DNA from: Tetrapyrgos nigripes
Taxonomy: Eukaryota; Basidiomycota; Agaricomycetes; Agaricales; Campanellaceae
NCBI GenBank assembly: GCA_013368315.1
Contig: JAACJM010000030.1
Coordinates: forward strand, 434,001 to 498,000
Direction: 5' to 3'
DNA length: 64,000 bases
The stretch's first letter is position 1. Each line of letters begins with the position of its first letter. Under the pieces are notes generated by a model. The model saw nothing but the letters and a program-made list of their open reading frames with translations. It did no database searches and was not told the origin of the DNA. Positions 52,541 to 63,847 of the stretch are shown here, piece after piece. A program made the translations under genes and the position numbers.

Positions 52541-54332
52541 GCAGAAGGAAAGATACAGATTTCTAGTACTAGTGTCTACTTATACTAATTTACTGCAAGG
52601 AACGCAATATAGCTATAAAAGTGTAAGTATCTACAAAGAGAAGCGAGTGACGATGTTGAGAAACAGATTGACAGTAAGTAATAGGGATAGGGGAATAGAA
52701 TCAATGAGAAGCTATCGGGGAAAGTAAGTCCGAGATAATTATAGAAATAGCCCGTTGCAAGTGCAAAGTCGGATTCACTTTTTGCCAATTGTCCCTTCTC
52801 TCTCCCAGTCGGTAAACCATCAGACGTAGAATACGACGCAGTAGGGGACTCCCAAGACCCTCAGTGCTTGCTCAAGGCACTGTGCGAAGGATGGGACGGA
52901 CCGGGAGGGATCGGAGGTGACATCAGCTAGAAGTTAACCGGTTTGAGAAAGAAGAATCTTTAGTAAGTACGACGGTGAATGCGAATTGAAGGTAAGAAAG
53001 TATGGTAGACATGAAAGTGAAATAAAGTATTGATCCGACGGGAGGGACGTGTGTCCCTACCACACCAGTACTAGTCCTTTAAGTTGAAGGAATCTTTCCG
53101 GAAACATATTTACACTGCGACCCTGCCGTACTTAGACGCCTCATGGTGCCTCGTCGATTCATCAGTCTTGTTTTTATATATTTTTGACGGCTCTACTGTA
53201 ACTTGTAGTATTCAGTTGAGATGCCAACCTCAGCTGATCGTCCTCGTTGTAAGTAAAACGGACCTCCCTATGTCATTGCTAGAAGGCAGTCGCAGTCTGA
53301 AGAGGCTTTTGATAAGCTTGTGGAGGGTTTCTTGAAATCTACAACGATTCCGAAAGCTGAAAAATTTGCGGAGTGACGTCACGTGAAGTTGCATCGCGAT
53401 TGAGTCAATACATTGCGTACCGGGCAAATTAAACGCCCTTGTACTCACCAGAAATGGATGAGCGCTAGTTTCTGGACAAAGGGTCACGAGAGACTAGGCG
53501 CCAAATGAGCGTCTGTCTACGAGAGACATGAGGAGACTAGGCGCCATACTCGTATGAGCGCCAAATGAAAACAGGCAAATCTCTCTTTGATCTCCAGTCC
53601 GGACAAATGTCCATTCATTCATATTTGACAGTTTGACAGCTGTCAACGTCAGGCTCAAGTCACTGGTCGCCTTCCACAGCTAGGTCTTGTAGTAGGTCTA
53701 GTCCAGCTCCATCACGGTGCTGACAGCGCAGAGGACGAGGAAGACTGGGACAGATCGGATGGTTGGACAGTTGGCATTGACAATGATGGTGCGTCTACAC
53801 TTGTGTTTGCTTGTCCCGTCAGTGAATGTGTACGGACTTCCTTAACCTCCTTCAGACCGCTCAAAACGTTCTTATCATCGCTGACGGATCATGAGGCAAC
53901 GCCCTTGCAGGATGACGATGCGATGCGCTCCGGACCCTTGACTCGTCTCGAAGGTTTTCCCTGGACACGGACTCGAATCTGGGCACGAAGAATAATAAGA
54001 CACAGGTCAGGATACCCTCTCCACGATATAATCGAGATGACTGCAACACTGACCAATATCGCTGCTGTATAGTTGAGCAGAGTCGAAAATCAGACTAAAT
54101 GAGGTTTTCGAAATTTTGGGAGTGCAGCAGAAGCAGGGCTGGATTAAGTGGGGTGATTTGGGAATGTGCTGTCAGTTGCGAATGGTTAGCTGGAAACGAT
54201 TTTGGTTTTAGGGCTCGGGCTGGACGTGCTGGGGCCCCAATCTATTGGCACAGTCGGAGAGGACATGAGTAGGAAATATGGAAGGGAATGGGAAAGATGA
54301 ATTTGGCACCTTGAGGACAGCAATCCTTTTGC
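52541..54332. other. Mostly gene-free; possible decayed frame at 53,800-54,070
   Basis: No supported gene. An open plus-strand stretch at 53803-54072 lies just upstream of the gene-cluster copy A but carries no recognisable domain. Confidence 0.35.
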
Positions 54333-54423
54333 GTGGTAGGATTTCGTCAACACACTAACCTCGTCCTCGTCCTTGTCGGTGTCGGTGCATTGCCCAGTTT
54401 AGAAAGGTGTTCGGCCAGATGCG

Positions 54424-54867
54424 GTGAATCGTGTGGTGAAGGTGGGTGTTTCATACCCAGAATTTCAGCAGATATATACTCAATCCTCTTCAGTACAGTC
54501 ATTCTCCGTCCACTGTAACTGCTTGAGAAGGGCGCCAGCGCCACCGCCTATAGAATTTCCATGTATTCTCGATCCCTCCACCTCTCCCTCCACCTCTCGT
54601 CAGTTTCCATTGAATCCATTCGTAACAGGCCCGCCTTTCCGGCCTGAGTCTTCGTCTAGTCTAGCGAGTTTTCCGCCTGGAACAGGTGTCACGGCTACCA
54701 TCTCTGATGCACATTGTTCGGAATATGGCGTACTCGCTGAGGTTCTAGGTATCTGTAGATGTTACTCTGCCACCACGAGAAGATTGTGGGCGAGGGTTGC
54801 CGTCGACATCTCTGATGATGATGATGATGTGCGCCTGGTGCTCCGATCCAGCGGCCACCCGAAATAA
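54424..54867 (+). pseudogene. Truncated relative of the KOW-like gene, copy A
   Basis: A GTGGGT...CAG intron (54442-54498) leads into SFSVHCNCLRRAPAPPPIEF and GTGVTATISDAHCSEYG, then SATTRRLWARVAVDISDDDD. The intron position and the exon match the second exon of the gene at 59144-60240. The upstream KOW-encoding exon is not seen, and the C-terminus diverges after the Asp run. I infer a truncated copy. Confidence 0.5.
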
Positions 54868-54874
54868 CAATATG

Positions 54875-55942
54875 GATCTCAGGAAATCCCCTCAGAAGAA
54901 ACAGTACAGCCAGAATGGTAAGAACCGGTATTCTCATCGAGCGTTGCCCTCAAGCTCACTCTGACACTCGTCCGTAACCCATTTATTCAGGCAACAATAC
55001 CGCCTCTACTTATGCTTTGAAGCCCACCAGCCAGACCTCCTCCAAATCTTCCACTCATTATACCCGTTATATTCGTAGGAGCGGTTCATCCTATGCTCCG
55101 GACCCGTACTCCACTTTCGGCTACGGGTCATCGGGTGTTTCCATTATTAGGCCTTTTGGGAGGCTGCAGCTGGACTACTATCTACTACTATGCTGTTCCG
55201 CGCCAGGGTAATTTCCCTACCTCTCTCTCTCTGGCGCTGTTTGCTTACAAAAAGTATATCTCACCCTAGGACAAGAAAACCGTCGCATGAAGTGTAACCA
55301 GAGACACAACTCCTTCGCGAAGCGCAGACATTCCTTTTCTTTCAAGGGTGTCAACGTTACCATCATACAAGCTCATCCCAAGACCGAGAAGAGAAACGGG
55401 CTACCTTGAGGGTCGTCGCACCTGTGTTTGTACCTCCTCATCCCTTGCCCTCTACGATTTTAGCAGCCCCAGCAATATCATTCGCATCGGATGTAGCCAA
55501 AGCCGTCGAGTATCCCAGCGGTCTCAGGCTCATAATGATACTGTTTGGTCACACTGTCGGAAGAGCAAATGCTCGTCGCAACCTGGATTTTCCGGAGCCG
55601 CTACACATTTAGAGCGCGTCGCTCTTCAAAAGAGGATCCTAGAGTGCAATATATCGCTCCCATCATGATGATTGGACAGACGGTCGCTACTATGGACCAT
55701 ATGCTATGCCAGGTACTGGAATCATGTTCAGTGCGACCTCGACCTCCTCTACAATAGCATTTACATACTCAACGTCATCTTACTTCCCTCCGTTGTCTCC
55801 ATTGACTGGTGCTTCCTCTGTGACACTCTGCGACTCTTCCTTCTTCACCTCTGCCGCCGCTCTTCAAGGATGGTCGGTCAACGGGATGGATGGTCAAGTT
55901 TGGGATGGCTGGGATGAATGGGGGCAGGCACGGTTAGATTAG
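54875..55942 (+). pseudogene. Decayed gene of an unrecognised family, copy A
   Basis: Coding-like pieces with introns can be read. MDLRKSPQKKQYSQNG is followed by a GTAAGA...CAG intron (54920-54991) and NNTASTYALKPTSQTSSKSS. A last piece reads YYGPYAMPGTGIMFSATSTS and ends WDGWDEWGQARLD at 55942. The pieces lie in different frames and the middle is broken. The C-terminal end is also found in copy B (ending at 63147). Function is unknown; the Ser/Thr-rich composition could suit a surface protein. Confidence 0.4.
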
Positions 55943-56285
55943 GAGAATACCAAGATGTTGAAAGCAAGAGCCGTCGCCGTTTTAGTTGGTCCTGAGGATG
56001 AGAGGAACGGGCGCTAAACGTGTTTTCTCGAGTTTGGTCTGGCAGTCGCTGTATTCCTTTCTTACGGCCCCATACTCGTCCTACATGGGTATCTTTTCCA
56101 ATATTCGTATGTCAGGTTTACCATCATCGTCTATGCCATTAATGATATCTATATCAGGGAAATTTTTATGTCTTGGGGCGACAGAGTTTACAGAAGCAGA
56201 GGACTATGAGCTTACAGACAGACAAACAGAAGCTAGTGCGTGGTTGAGGCTCCAGTTTTGATCTTAGTCACTAATCATTATCTCT

Positions 56286-56619
56286 ATGTCCTTTTTGTGG
56301 TTCTTACTGTCAGCTGCCCAGACTCGTTTCCAAGGAGTGAACTTCCTAAACACTCCGACCCAAGTGACGACTGGAAGCAGTGACCCTCGTCCTCCTGCCC
56401 AGACGAGTCTTCGTCCCAATCGAAGTGATGCCCATTCTATCTCGTCCACTGGATCTCTGCAGGTGTATAATTTCAACGCTAGAACGATCTATTACAATGT
56501 CTATACCCATGGTTTGTTCAATTCTTTCACTGTTTTCCATGCAGCTAAAGAATTCTGCTCTCAATGCAGCCAACAACGGAGAAGCCGATTATCGTGCTAC
56601 AGTGGACGGGCATGCGTGA
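56286..56619 (+). pseudogene. Small last gene of the cluster, copy A
   Basis: The readable part goes from MSFLWFLLSAAQTRFQGVNF through SDAHSISSTGSLQVYNFNAR to LKNSALNAANNGEADYRATV and DGHA before a stop. The last 24 codons are in another frame, preceded by TTTTCCATGCAG, a good acceptor. Copy B (63500-63847) keeps the same ending, so the reading is supported by comparison. No domain is known to me. Confidence 0.4.
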
Positions 56620-56750
56620 GGAGACTGATGTCGCGATCCCCTCATCGTTTTTATAAATACTGTTTTGTGGATTTTGCCAGCTGGGAGTGCCATCTCTGTA
56701 TATGACTCTTGTAACAATTATTCCAATATATAGATTTACTTATAGACATA

Positions 56751-58206
56751 TACTCTTTGCTATCGTGAGCCTCAAGCTGCTAGTCATGCCATGAGTCCCG
56801 AGGTTGAGCGTAGTGAGCTAGAAGGATTACGTGTAATGAGCCAAACTTGTCTGCAACCATGATGAGCCAACTGTCTAGCTTGCAGTCAGATCCATCTCTT
56901 TCTCCTACTGTCATGTCGTTTGGACTTTTTGTTTCTCAGACCAAGCATGATTAATGATTAACGCCCCTTGCCAATGAAGCACTCAAACGGCGTGCCCAAT
57001 GAGCGCAGCAACATCACACATTATGGCTAGAGTGATGATGGAGGTGGTGGCAAGCTTGCAACTTGGGAGGTAGATTGGAGGTAGACCAGAACGGGCAGCC
57101 TGGACGGTGCGTCTCTCAGAACTGCTGAGATATATCATCTCAACTGATGCTTCTTGGAGTTCCCAGATCTTCATCACAGTTCCTTCAAATTGCCTCTCTA
57201 ATCTCTCAATGGTCTGAAGACATGCGCAGCGCCCCCCGTTGCAAATCACACTCCGATTGGACATAGCACTCGCATGTATGTTCTATATCTTATCCAAATC
57301 TCATCTTGGACAGCAGACCCATAGCCAGGCGTGGTCTAAACAAGATGCCCTTCATCGGTGGTCAGAGTCGATATGGGATGAGCTTGCACTAGAACCTATT
57401 CCTCAAGTGCGTAATAGCCGTTATAGCTTATAGCTTAGCTCAAGCTTATGTTGCTGATGTATTTCGTCTTCAGTGCTGTTGAGAGTACATAGTGCTCGGC
57501 AACTGCTCTCGTCGCAACTTCCCGTACTAGTTGAAGTGCTAGTCATTCGCTCAGAGCACTTCTACTGCTCTGCTCTATAACTTGAAGCACCTACAGAAAC
57601 CACGTTAAACGTTGTTTACTCATCCCTTGCATGCGCCCTATCACGAGGAGCGCTACCAACAATGCTATCCATACTCTTCTCTCATTCCTTTCCGCAATCA
57701 ACATGCCATCCATCCTCTTATACCCGGAAGGTTTACGTCCTGCAAGGGCTATTCCGCCTCTGTCCTCTTCCATCTCATTCCTGGCCGTCAAGAGTCCTTG
57801 GACGGAATTGAAGTTGCAGGCGCACGCTCGTCAGCAATTCCCGACTGACTGCGTCTCATGAAGCAACTCTCAGTATTGCGACCAAATTTTCTCCTGGCAA
57901 AATCTACCAACCCTCTTTAACCTTCAGTGCCCTCTCTACTTACGGCCCAATCCTCGTAGTACTAAACCCAACCACATATGCGATCATTCCTACCAATCAC
58001 CTTTATCCAGTACTACGCCAGTTCTCCATGCTGTCATGTCTTCATTGCTGAACGCCCTCGTTGATATCCTCTTCTTGGCGTGTCCGCATCTCCAGTACAG
58101 CAATTGGATTAAAAGGTCGAGCGTCAATCCAGCCTCTTCCGGTGGTCGGTTCTGCCCCAAACTTCTCCTGGGGCCTTTTACAGCACCAAAGAGTGCTCTT
58201 GCCAAC
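56751..58206. other. No supported gene
   Basis: Open frames at 56,983-57,264 (minus) and 57,612-57,861 (plus) are short and unrecognised. The stretch ends at the Harbinger-type MITE. Confidence 0.35.
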
Positions 58207-58378
58207 TAAGGGCCAGTTCGGTTGCCATGTATTTTATGTCGCGTCATGTAATTTTTCCTTTTATAGTAAAGAAATGTTCGATTTTTGTACACGTTCTTTT
58301 TTGCTTCGATTCTGAAAAAACGCAGTCTGTTCGGCTGGCCAAATGATCCCAAACCTCAAAATGTATGTTCCATCGACA

Positions 58379-58481
58379 TACAGTGACTCTGAAAACTGAT
58401 GTCACCCCTGTGACCAGATCGAATTGAGTTTTTGAATTGAGTCTGGTCACGGGGGTGACATCAGTTTTCGGAGTCACTGTA
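58379..58481. repeat. 103-bp hairpin MITE, first copy
   Basis: It is a near-complete palindrome whose arms start TACAGTGACTC and end GAGTCACTGTA. TA lies at both ends, as expected for a Tc1/mariner-derived foldback element. The central asymmetric part reads TTGAGTTTTTGAATTGAG. Confidence 0.9.
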
Positions 58482-58711
58482 TCTTTGTTGACGCTGTCGT
58501 CGTCAATGCCCACATTGTCCGTACCCACCTACCAATCTCTTAATTTTATATTTTGGAGACAGCAATATGTGATTGAAGTACATAAGTGATACGTGCAGCT
58601 TATAAGAGTTGTATTTGACTGCCCGACAACCGCCCGACACAATACCGACCGTGTGCGGGGATGTGTCGGGAGGTGCCCGCACCTCGGTGCGAGACGTCGG
58701 GCATCCGCGCT

Positions 58712-58814
58712 TACAGTGACTCCGAAAACTGATGTCACCCCCGTGACTAGATTCAATTCAAAAACTCAATTCGATCTGGTCACGGGGGTGACATCAGTTT
58801 TCGGAGTCACTGTA
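58712..58814. repeat. 103-bp hairpin MITE, second copy, opposite orientation
   Basis: Same length and arms as the first copy. Its central part (TTCAATTCAAAAACTCAATT) is the reverse complement of that of the first, so the two copies face each other across 230 bp. Confidence 0.9.
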
Positions 58815-59143
58815 CAGAGCCGGAGCGAAACGCAACATGAAAAATCAGAATCCCACAGGTCGGCTAAAATCATGTACAATTTCGTTACAAAACATTACAT
58901 TGAACAGATGGCAGCCGAACTGGCCCTAAGGCTTGGAAAAACCGCTCCGTCGTTGTCAAACACGACGAACTCGACAATTTGCTCGAACGCGTTACGATGT
59001 GACAGTCACATTACGCGTCTTCTCCTGATTGGCTCATGGCCTTTCGCTCCTCAGTCTTCGACGTCACTCGTAATCGACATCGTGCATCTAACCGTTAATT
59101 TGCTCTTCCGTTAAGCACGGTGTAGACCCTAGCACCAGCTGCA

Positions 59144-60240
59144 GTGTCAATTTCATCAATCCTGTGTCTTTCAATGTCCATGCGTCGTCTTCTTCTACCC
59201 CGAACCCAATACCGACTTCTTCCACAATGGGTCCGTATTCGCGGCGGGATACATCACGGCGAAATTGAGACTGTGTTGTTGAGTCCGAATGGTCAGCTTG
59301 AGGTTGGGTTCAGCGGGAACGAGAACCCAAACGCTGCAAGCTTTGTGGAACTGCAATCCCTTCCATGGTGGAACCTCGTCAAAGTCTTTGAAGCGGGCGA
59401 TTATGTCACCGTGACGGGTGGAGCGAATAAGGGCTCGGGTGGATGGGTGGTGTTTGCTACTGGTACTGGTAGCAGTGGCAGTAACCGTAACACGCGTTCG
59501 TCATCTTCCTCTTCGTCGGCACCGGCCTTGTCCAGTGGAGAAAGGGGCTCGGGTGTAGCTTCAGATGTCGGTGATGTGGGTCAAGACATAGTGGAGGTCA
59601 TCGAGAAAACAATGCCTGGATCTATTGTGTCATCGTCTGGAGAGTTTAGTGGTTTGAAGGTGGGTGCCTCATACCCTAGATTTCCAGGAGATTCGGATAT
59701 GTACTCAGTACACTTCAAACTCCATTGCAGTCATTTTCCGTCCACTCAAACCTTCTGCGACGGGTACCAATGCCTTTCGAGTTCGCATATACTCTCAACA
59801 CTTCAGGACCCTCATTCTCTTCCCTTCGTAATTCTAATCCGTTAACATTACCAGGTCCACTTTCTCGGCATGTATCTGGAGCAGGGTCTCTTCCTGTATC
59901 CAGTCCAGAGACATTTTCAGCGTATAGAGGTGCCACAGTCATCATCATGGATCCTCGTTGTCCATACCGTGGCAAACGCACTACAGTTCTGGGTGTCTTC
60001 AGAGGGTACTCTTCCCTTACGAGGAGACTCTGGGTGAAGATTGCTGTCGAGGTTTCTGATGATGCTGGCCGTGGTCTCGTTAGAATGCCCGCGAGGAGGA
60101 TAGAGCTCGATTATTTTGGTGTCGTTGACGCTAGGTTGGTGTGCTCTCCTCATTCTACACCCTCTGGCACTGTTAGCGGGAAATGGATGTCGGGCGGCGA
60201 CTCGTGCAAAGAGCCTGTCGTCGTATTAGCCAGCTTGTAG
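59144..60240 (+). CDS. KOW-motif-like protein, two exons, about 341 aa
   Basis: Exon 1 is 59144-59659 and exon 2 is 59731-60240, joined in phase 0 across a 71-nt intron (AAG|GTGGGT ... TTGCAG|TC). Exon 1 carries SLPWWNLVKVFEAGDYVTVT followed by GGANKGSGGWVV, which has the Gly-Asp-V-V-gly-Gly-G pattern of KOW motifs as found in Spt5-like proteins expanded in mushrooms. Exon 2 has a second similar segment (YRGATVIIMDPRCPYRGKRT, then TRRLWVKIAVEVSDD) and ends EPVVVLASL. RNA-polymerase or ribosome association is inferred only from KOW. The start is uncertain; an acidic N-terminal exon typical of this group is missing here but seen in a relative near 61,570. Confidence 0.5.
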
Positions 60241-61440
60241 AGCTTGAAACATCGGGAAGTACTGCAATGTATACAACAAAGCTTGTTACAAGCGAGAACG
60301 ATAGCATTATGCATAGCAGCGTAAGGAAAAATTTGCTAAGAAACGAAGAGAGGGCATATTCAATTCATAGTATGCAGGTCAGCTACATTATTGAGAACAG
60401 ACGCCGTGGTGCCATTCTGAGGGCCAGCAAGGTAACAGAGGAAGATTTTGCTCTTATTAAAGTGTCTGGGTTAGAGGAGGCAGAAATGGGAGGTGTCTGG
60501 GGCCAAGCATTGCCAGACTTGGAATAGGGGTAAGGGTGCCGACACAGAGAAAGATGTTGAAGACAATGAATGGGCATACCACAGCATGTCAAAAACTACA
60601 TGAAAGCATTATTAAGTTCCTTAAAAGTAATGAACATTGATTTTAGACACACCTGGACGACCCAAACGACGACCGCCCAGCGATCTTTCAGAGGTCTTGT
60701 TTTTGCGTCTGAGACCCAAAAGTCTGCCGGTATAACTTGAGGATTACGTCCAGCGGCAGACTTCTGAGCAAGCCGAAATGTCGGGTGACATAGTAAGAGT
60801 GGATTGAGGCAGCCAGAAGTGGGGAACGGCGAAGGAAGTGGTGCTAGAAAGTCGTTCTACGAGCCCTCCAAAATCCGGACTTTGCACCCTTCTCTGAAGG
60901 TACGTCAATAATGACAAACAATAAAGTACCGCAAACAAATCCAGCCAATCAGAGAAGGGGCTTGGAACGAACCTACCGGACTTCATTCTGACTCACTGAC
61001 TCGTTCACTGACTCGGTATCGTTCACTGACTCATTACCATTGAATCCATTCGCAGGCTCACCTTTATTTTTCCACGACCTGGAGACTTTCATTGTGGCGC
61101 ACAATACTCTGAGACTCAGAATTGGGACCTGGTCAGGTATGTGCAAGCACGTCCCATGCCTTCCCTAGCGTCACATACCTGACAAGCACCCTCCTACTTA
61201 GCTTCCATGCCGCCCTCCTTGATTGCAGGCCGTGAGTGCGGGGTTTGTCCTCTAGCAGTCTCAAGTGAAATCTGAAAGGATCGGCGGCAGTCATCGTCTA
61301 AAGGTGTGTAAACCTTGCTATTTACATTCCTCTCGCGCTGAACTGACGGTACGCAACGGTACACGGAAAAAACAGACCTAGACGCAATCTCTTCCTCGAC
61401 ATTGAAGCAGAGTGAAGTCACCGATGGTGACCACGAAGAA
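60241..61440. other. No supported gene
   Basis: Nothing recognised; a short CACTGACTC repeat occurs at 60,990-61,030. Confidence 0.4.
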
Positions 61441-61559
61441 CATGAGGAAGAGTTGGCTGGATTAGATGTCTGCGTAGCTGGCGAGGACGACGACGGTGTG
61501 CCTCCAGCTTTATTGCTCGCTTTGTCATGGTTTTGACCGAGTGAACGCGTCTTTTTGTA

Positions 61560-62395
61560 CAGACTTCATCAACGACGATTCGTCCTCAGACAGCGATTCA
61601 GATGCTGGTCTGGATGTTCCGAAGACCAGATGACGAAGGACAAGGAGCTCAAACACTCATCTCGCCCATATCACTGCCGACCGCTCACGGGGTGAAGTTC
61701 CCTCAAACCATGCACCGACTTTTCAGCGATGTTAGTAGTGGTGCCAGTGACGGTTCTTCGGACCCCTGCTTGTCTCGGGGGTTCTCTTCCGACATGGTTC
61801 CGGTCAAGAGGACGAGGTTGAGTCACCCTCCACGACATCGTCAAGATAACTATTTCAGAATGTGAACCTCTTTGCAGATTTCGCTGCACAGTAGGTTGTT
61901 TCAAACAAGGCAGATGTTTTTTCTTTCTCATTATTTTTTTTCTTACAGAACGGGAAAGAACAAAGCGTCGGTGTCGGTGTCGGCATTGCCCAGTTTAGAA
62001 AGGTGGTTCGGCCCGATGCGGTGAATGGTGTGGTGTAGGTGTTTCATATCTAGAATTTCAGCGCACTGAATCATCTTCAATACAGTCATTCTCCGCCCTG
62101 CTTGAGAAGGGCACCAGTACCTGTAGAGTCTCCCTCGTGTGTTCAATGCCTCGGACCTCTCTCAAGCTCTCGTTTCCCTTGAATGCATTCGCAGGCCCGC
62201 CTTTCCGGCCTGAACCGTCTTCCAGTTTTCAGCCTGGAATGCCCTCACAGCCGTCGGCGTGGATCTAAATTGTCCTGAGTATGATATACTCGCTAAGGTT
62301 GGGGATATCTATATCCGATACTCTACCACCACGAGAAGACTGTGTGCGAGGGCTGTTGTCGATATCTTTGATGATGATGATGGTGCGTAATGTCT
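61560..62395 (+). pseudogene. Broken relative of the KOW-like gene, copy B
   Basis: An acidic start-like segment (FINDDSSSDSDSDAGLDV, near 61,564-61,620) is followed by a stop. From 61,970 the sequence follows copy A: a CAG acceptor at about 62,080, FSALLEKGTSTCRVSL-type frames in disarray, and STTTRRLCARAVVDI near the end. Frameshifts and missing parts indicate a pseudogene. Confidence 0.4.
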
Positions 62396-62496
62396 CTATC
62401 TTACTCTCTCCGGCGCTTTTTACTTACAGAAAATTCATCTTACTCTAGGATAAGAAAACCGTTGCATGAAATGTACCCAGTGACGCAACCTCGTCT

Positions 62497-63147
62497 GTGA
62501 AGCGTAGACACACTCTTCCTCTCAGGGGTGTCCACCTTACCATCATACAAACTCATCCTGAGAAGGAAAGTGGGCTACGTTGGAAGCCGGCGTACTTCTT
62601 TACACCTGCTCTTGTTCTGCCTTCTACGATGACCAACAGCCCAATCAACATCAGTCGCGTCAAGTGTAGCCAAGGTCGTCGATTATCCTGGTGCTCTGAG
62701 GTTCATTCACACAGCCAGCTATCCATTTGTCTGAACCTGGGTTACTACGGAACCGCTACGCATTTAGAGTGCGTTGCTCTTCAAAAGAGGATCATAGAGG
62801 ACGCTACACCGTTCCTAGCTATTGTGCTCCCATCTTTGGTGGGGTTGCCGACGATGAGGGATGTTTGGACAGACGGTTGCTACTCCTGGACATATGGGCT
62901 ATATGCTCTAGGTACTGGTACCATATCCAGTGATCCCTTGACCTCAACGTCCTCTACAATAGCGATTGCATACTCGATGACATCTCACTTCTCACCGTCG
63001 TCTCCATTGACGGCTTCTTCCTCTGCGACTCTCTGTGACTGCGACTTCACCTCTACCGTAGCCGCTCTTCAAGGATCGTCAGTCAACGGGATGGATGGTC
63101 AAGTTTGGGATGGCTGGGATGAATGGGGGCAGGCAAGGTTGGCCTAG
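62497..63147 (+). CDS. Unrecognised gene of the cluster, copy B (216-codon open frame)
   Basis: An uninterrupted frame from MKRRHTLPLRGVHLTIIQTH to WDGWDEWGQARLA. Its first 30 and last 80 codons correspond to copy A (RRHSFSFKGVNVTIIQAH; ALQGWSVNGMDGQVWDGW), but the middle reads in a different frame from the best reading of copy A. So the open frame may be partly accidental. It is rich in Ser/Thr, has no domain I know, and no signal peptide is evident at this start. Confidence 0.4.
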   Translation: MKRRHTLPLRGVHLTIIQTHPEKESGLRWKPAYFFTPALVLPSTMTNSPINISRVKCSQGRRLSWCSEVHSHSQLSICLNLGYYGTATHLECVALQKRIIEDATPFLAIVLPSLVGLPTMRDVWTDGCYSWTYGLYALGTGTISSDPLTSTSSTIAIAYSMTSHFSPSSPLTASSSATLCDCDFTSTVAALQGSSVNGMDGQVWDGWDEWGQARLA

Positions 63148-63499
63148 ATACCAAGATGTTGAAAGCAAGAGCCAGTCACAGTTTTGGTTGGTCCTGAGGA
63201 TGAGAGGAACGAGCGCTGGATGTGTTTTCTCTCCGTTTACTCGAGTTTGGTCAAACTAAGGCTCAGTCCTCAAGCATGACACCATACTCATCCTACATGG
63301 CTATCTTGTCCAGAATCCGTATGTCATGTTTATCATCCTCGACCATACCGTTTACGATGTCTACGTATCAGGGAAATTTTTGTGTCTTGAGGCGAAGGAG
63401 TTTAAAGAAGCAGAGGGCTATGAGCTTACAGACAGGCAAAACGAAGCTAGTACGTCGTTGAGGCTCCACTTTTAACTCTAGTCGCTAATCACTAGCTCT

Positions 63500-63847
63500 A
63501 TGTCCTTTTTGTGGTTCTTACTGTCAGCTGCCCAGAATCGTCACCTAAACATCCCAACCCAACCGACGACTGGAAGTAGTGACCGTCGTCCTCCTCCCCA
63601 GACGAGACCTCATCCCAACCGAAGCGATACCCATTCTATGTCGTCGCCCACCGGACCTTCTCATGTGTATAATAATTTCAACGCTCAAACACAAACCATC
63701 ATCTACAATAACAACTATACCAATGGTTCGTCCAATTCTTTTCCGTTATTTTCCACGCAGCTGAAGAATTCTGCTCTCAATGTAGTCCACGACGGAAATG
63801 CCGGCGGAAAGGCTGGCCATCGCCCTACAGTACACGGGTACGCGTGA
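63500..63847 (+). CDS. Small last gene of the cluster, copy B (115-codon open frame)
   Basis: It reads MSFLWFLLSAAQNRHLNIPT, then SDTHSMSSPTGPSHVYNNFN and ends GKAGHRPTVHGYA. The start and end match copy A at 56286-56619. The hydrophobic start could be a signal sequence, or 63,500-63,530 could be an intron end (TGTCAGCTGCCCAG acceptor). Function unknown. Confidence 0.4.
   Translation: MSFLWFLLSAAQNRHLNIPTQPTTGSSDRRPPPQTRPHPNRSDTHSMSSPTGPSHVYNNFNAQTQTIIYNNNYTNGSSNSFPLFSTQLKNSALNVVHDGNAGGKAGHRPTVHGYA

Larger units (their letters stand above)
54333..56750 (+). repeat. Segmental duplication, copy A (three decayed genes)
   Basis: This segment matches 61,950-63,970 in order and orientation. It starts with GTCGGTGTCGGTGCATTGCCC...GAAAGGTG and runs to the shared end TTGCCAGCTGGGAGTGCCATC...CTCTTGTAACAATTATTCC. 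Each copy holds a KOW-gene-like 3' part, an unrecognised middle gene and a small last gene. Confidence 0.85.
58210..58926. mobile_element. PIF/Harbinger-type (Tourist-like) MITE, 717 bp
   Basis: Inverted ends GGGCCAGTTCGG(T/C)TGCCAT are flanked by the 3-bp duplication TAA (58207-58209 and 58927-58929), the hallmark of PIF/Harbinger elements. There is no transposase. Two TA-flanked hairpin elements are nested within it. Confidence 0.85.
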
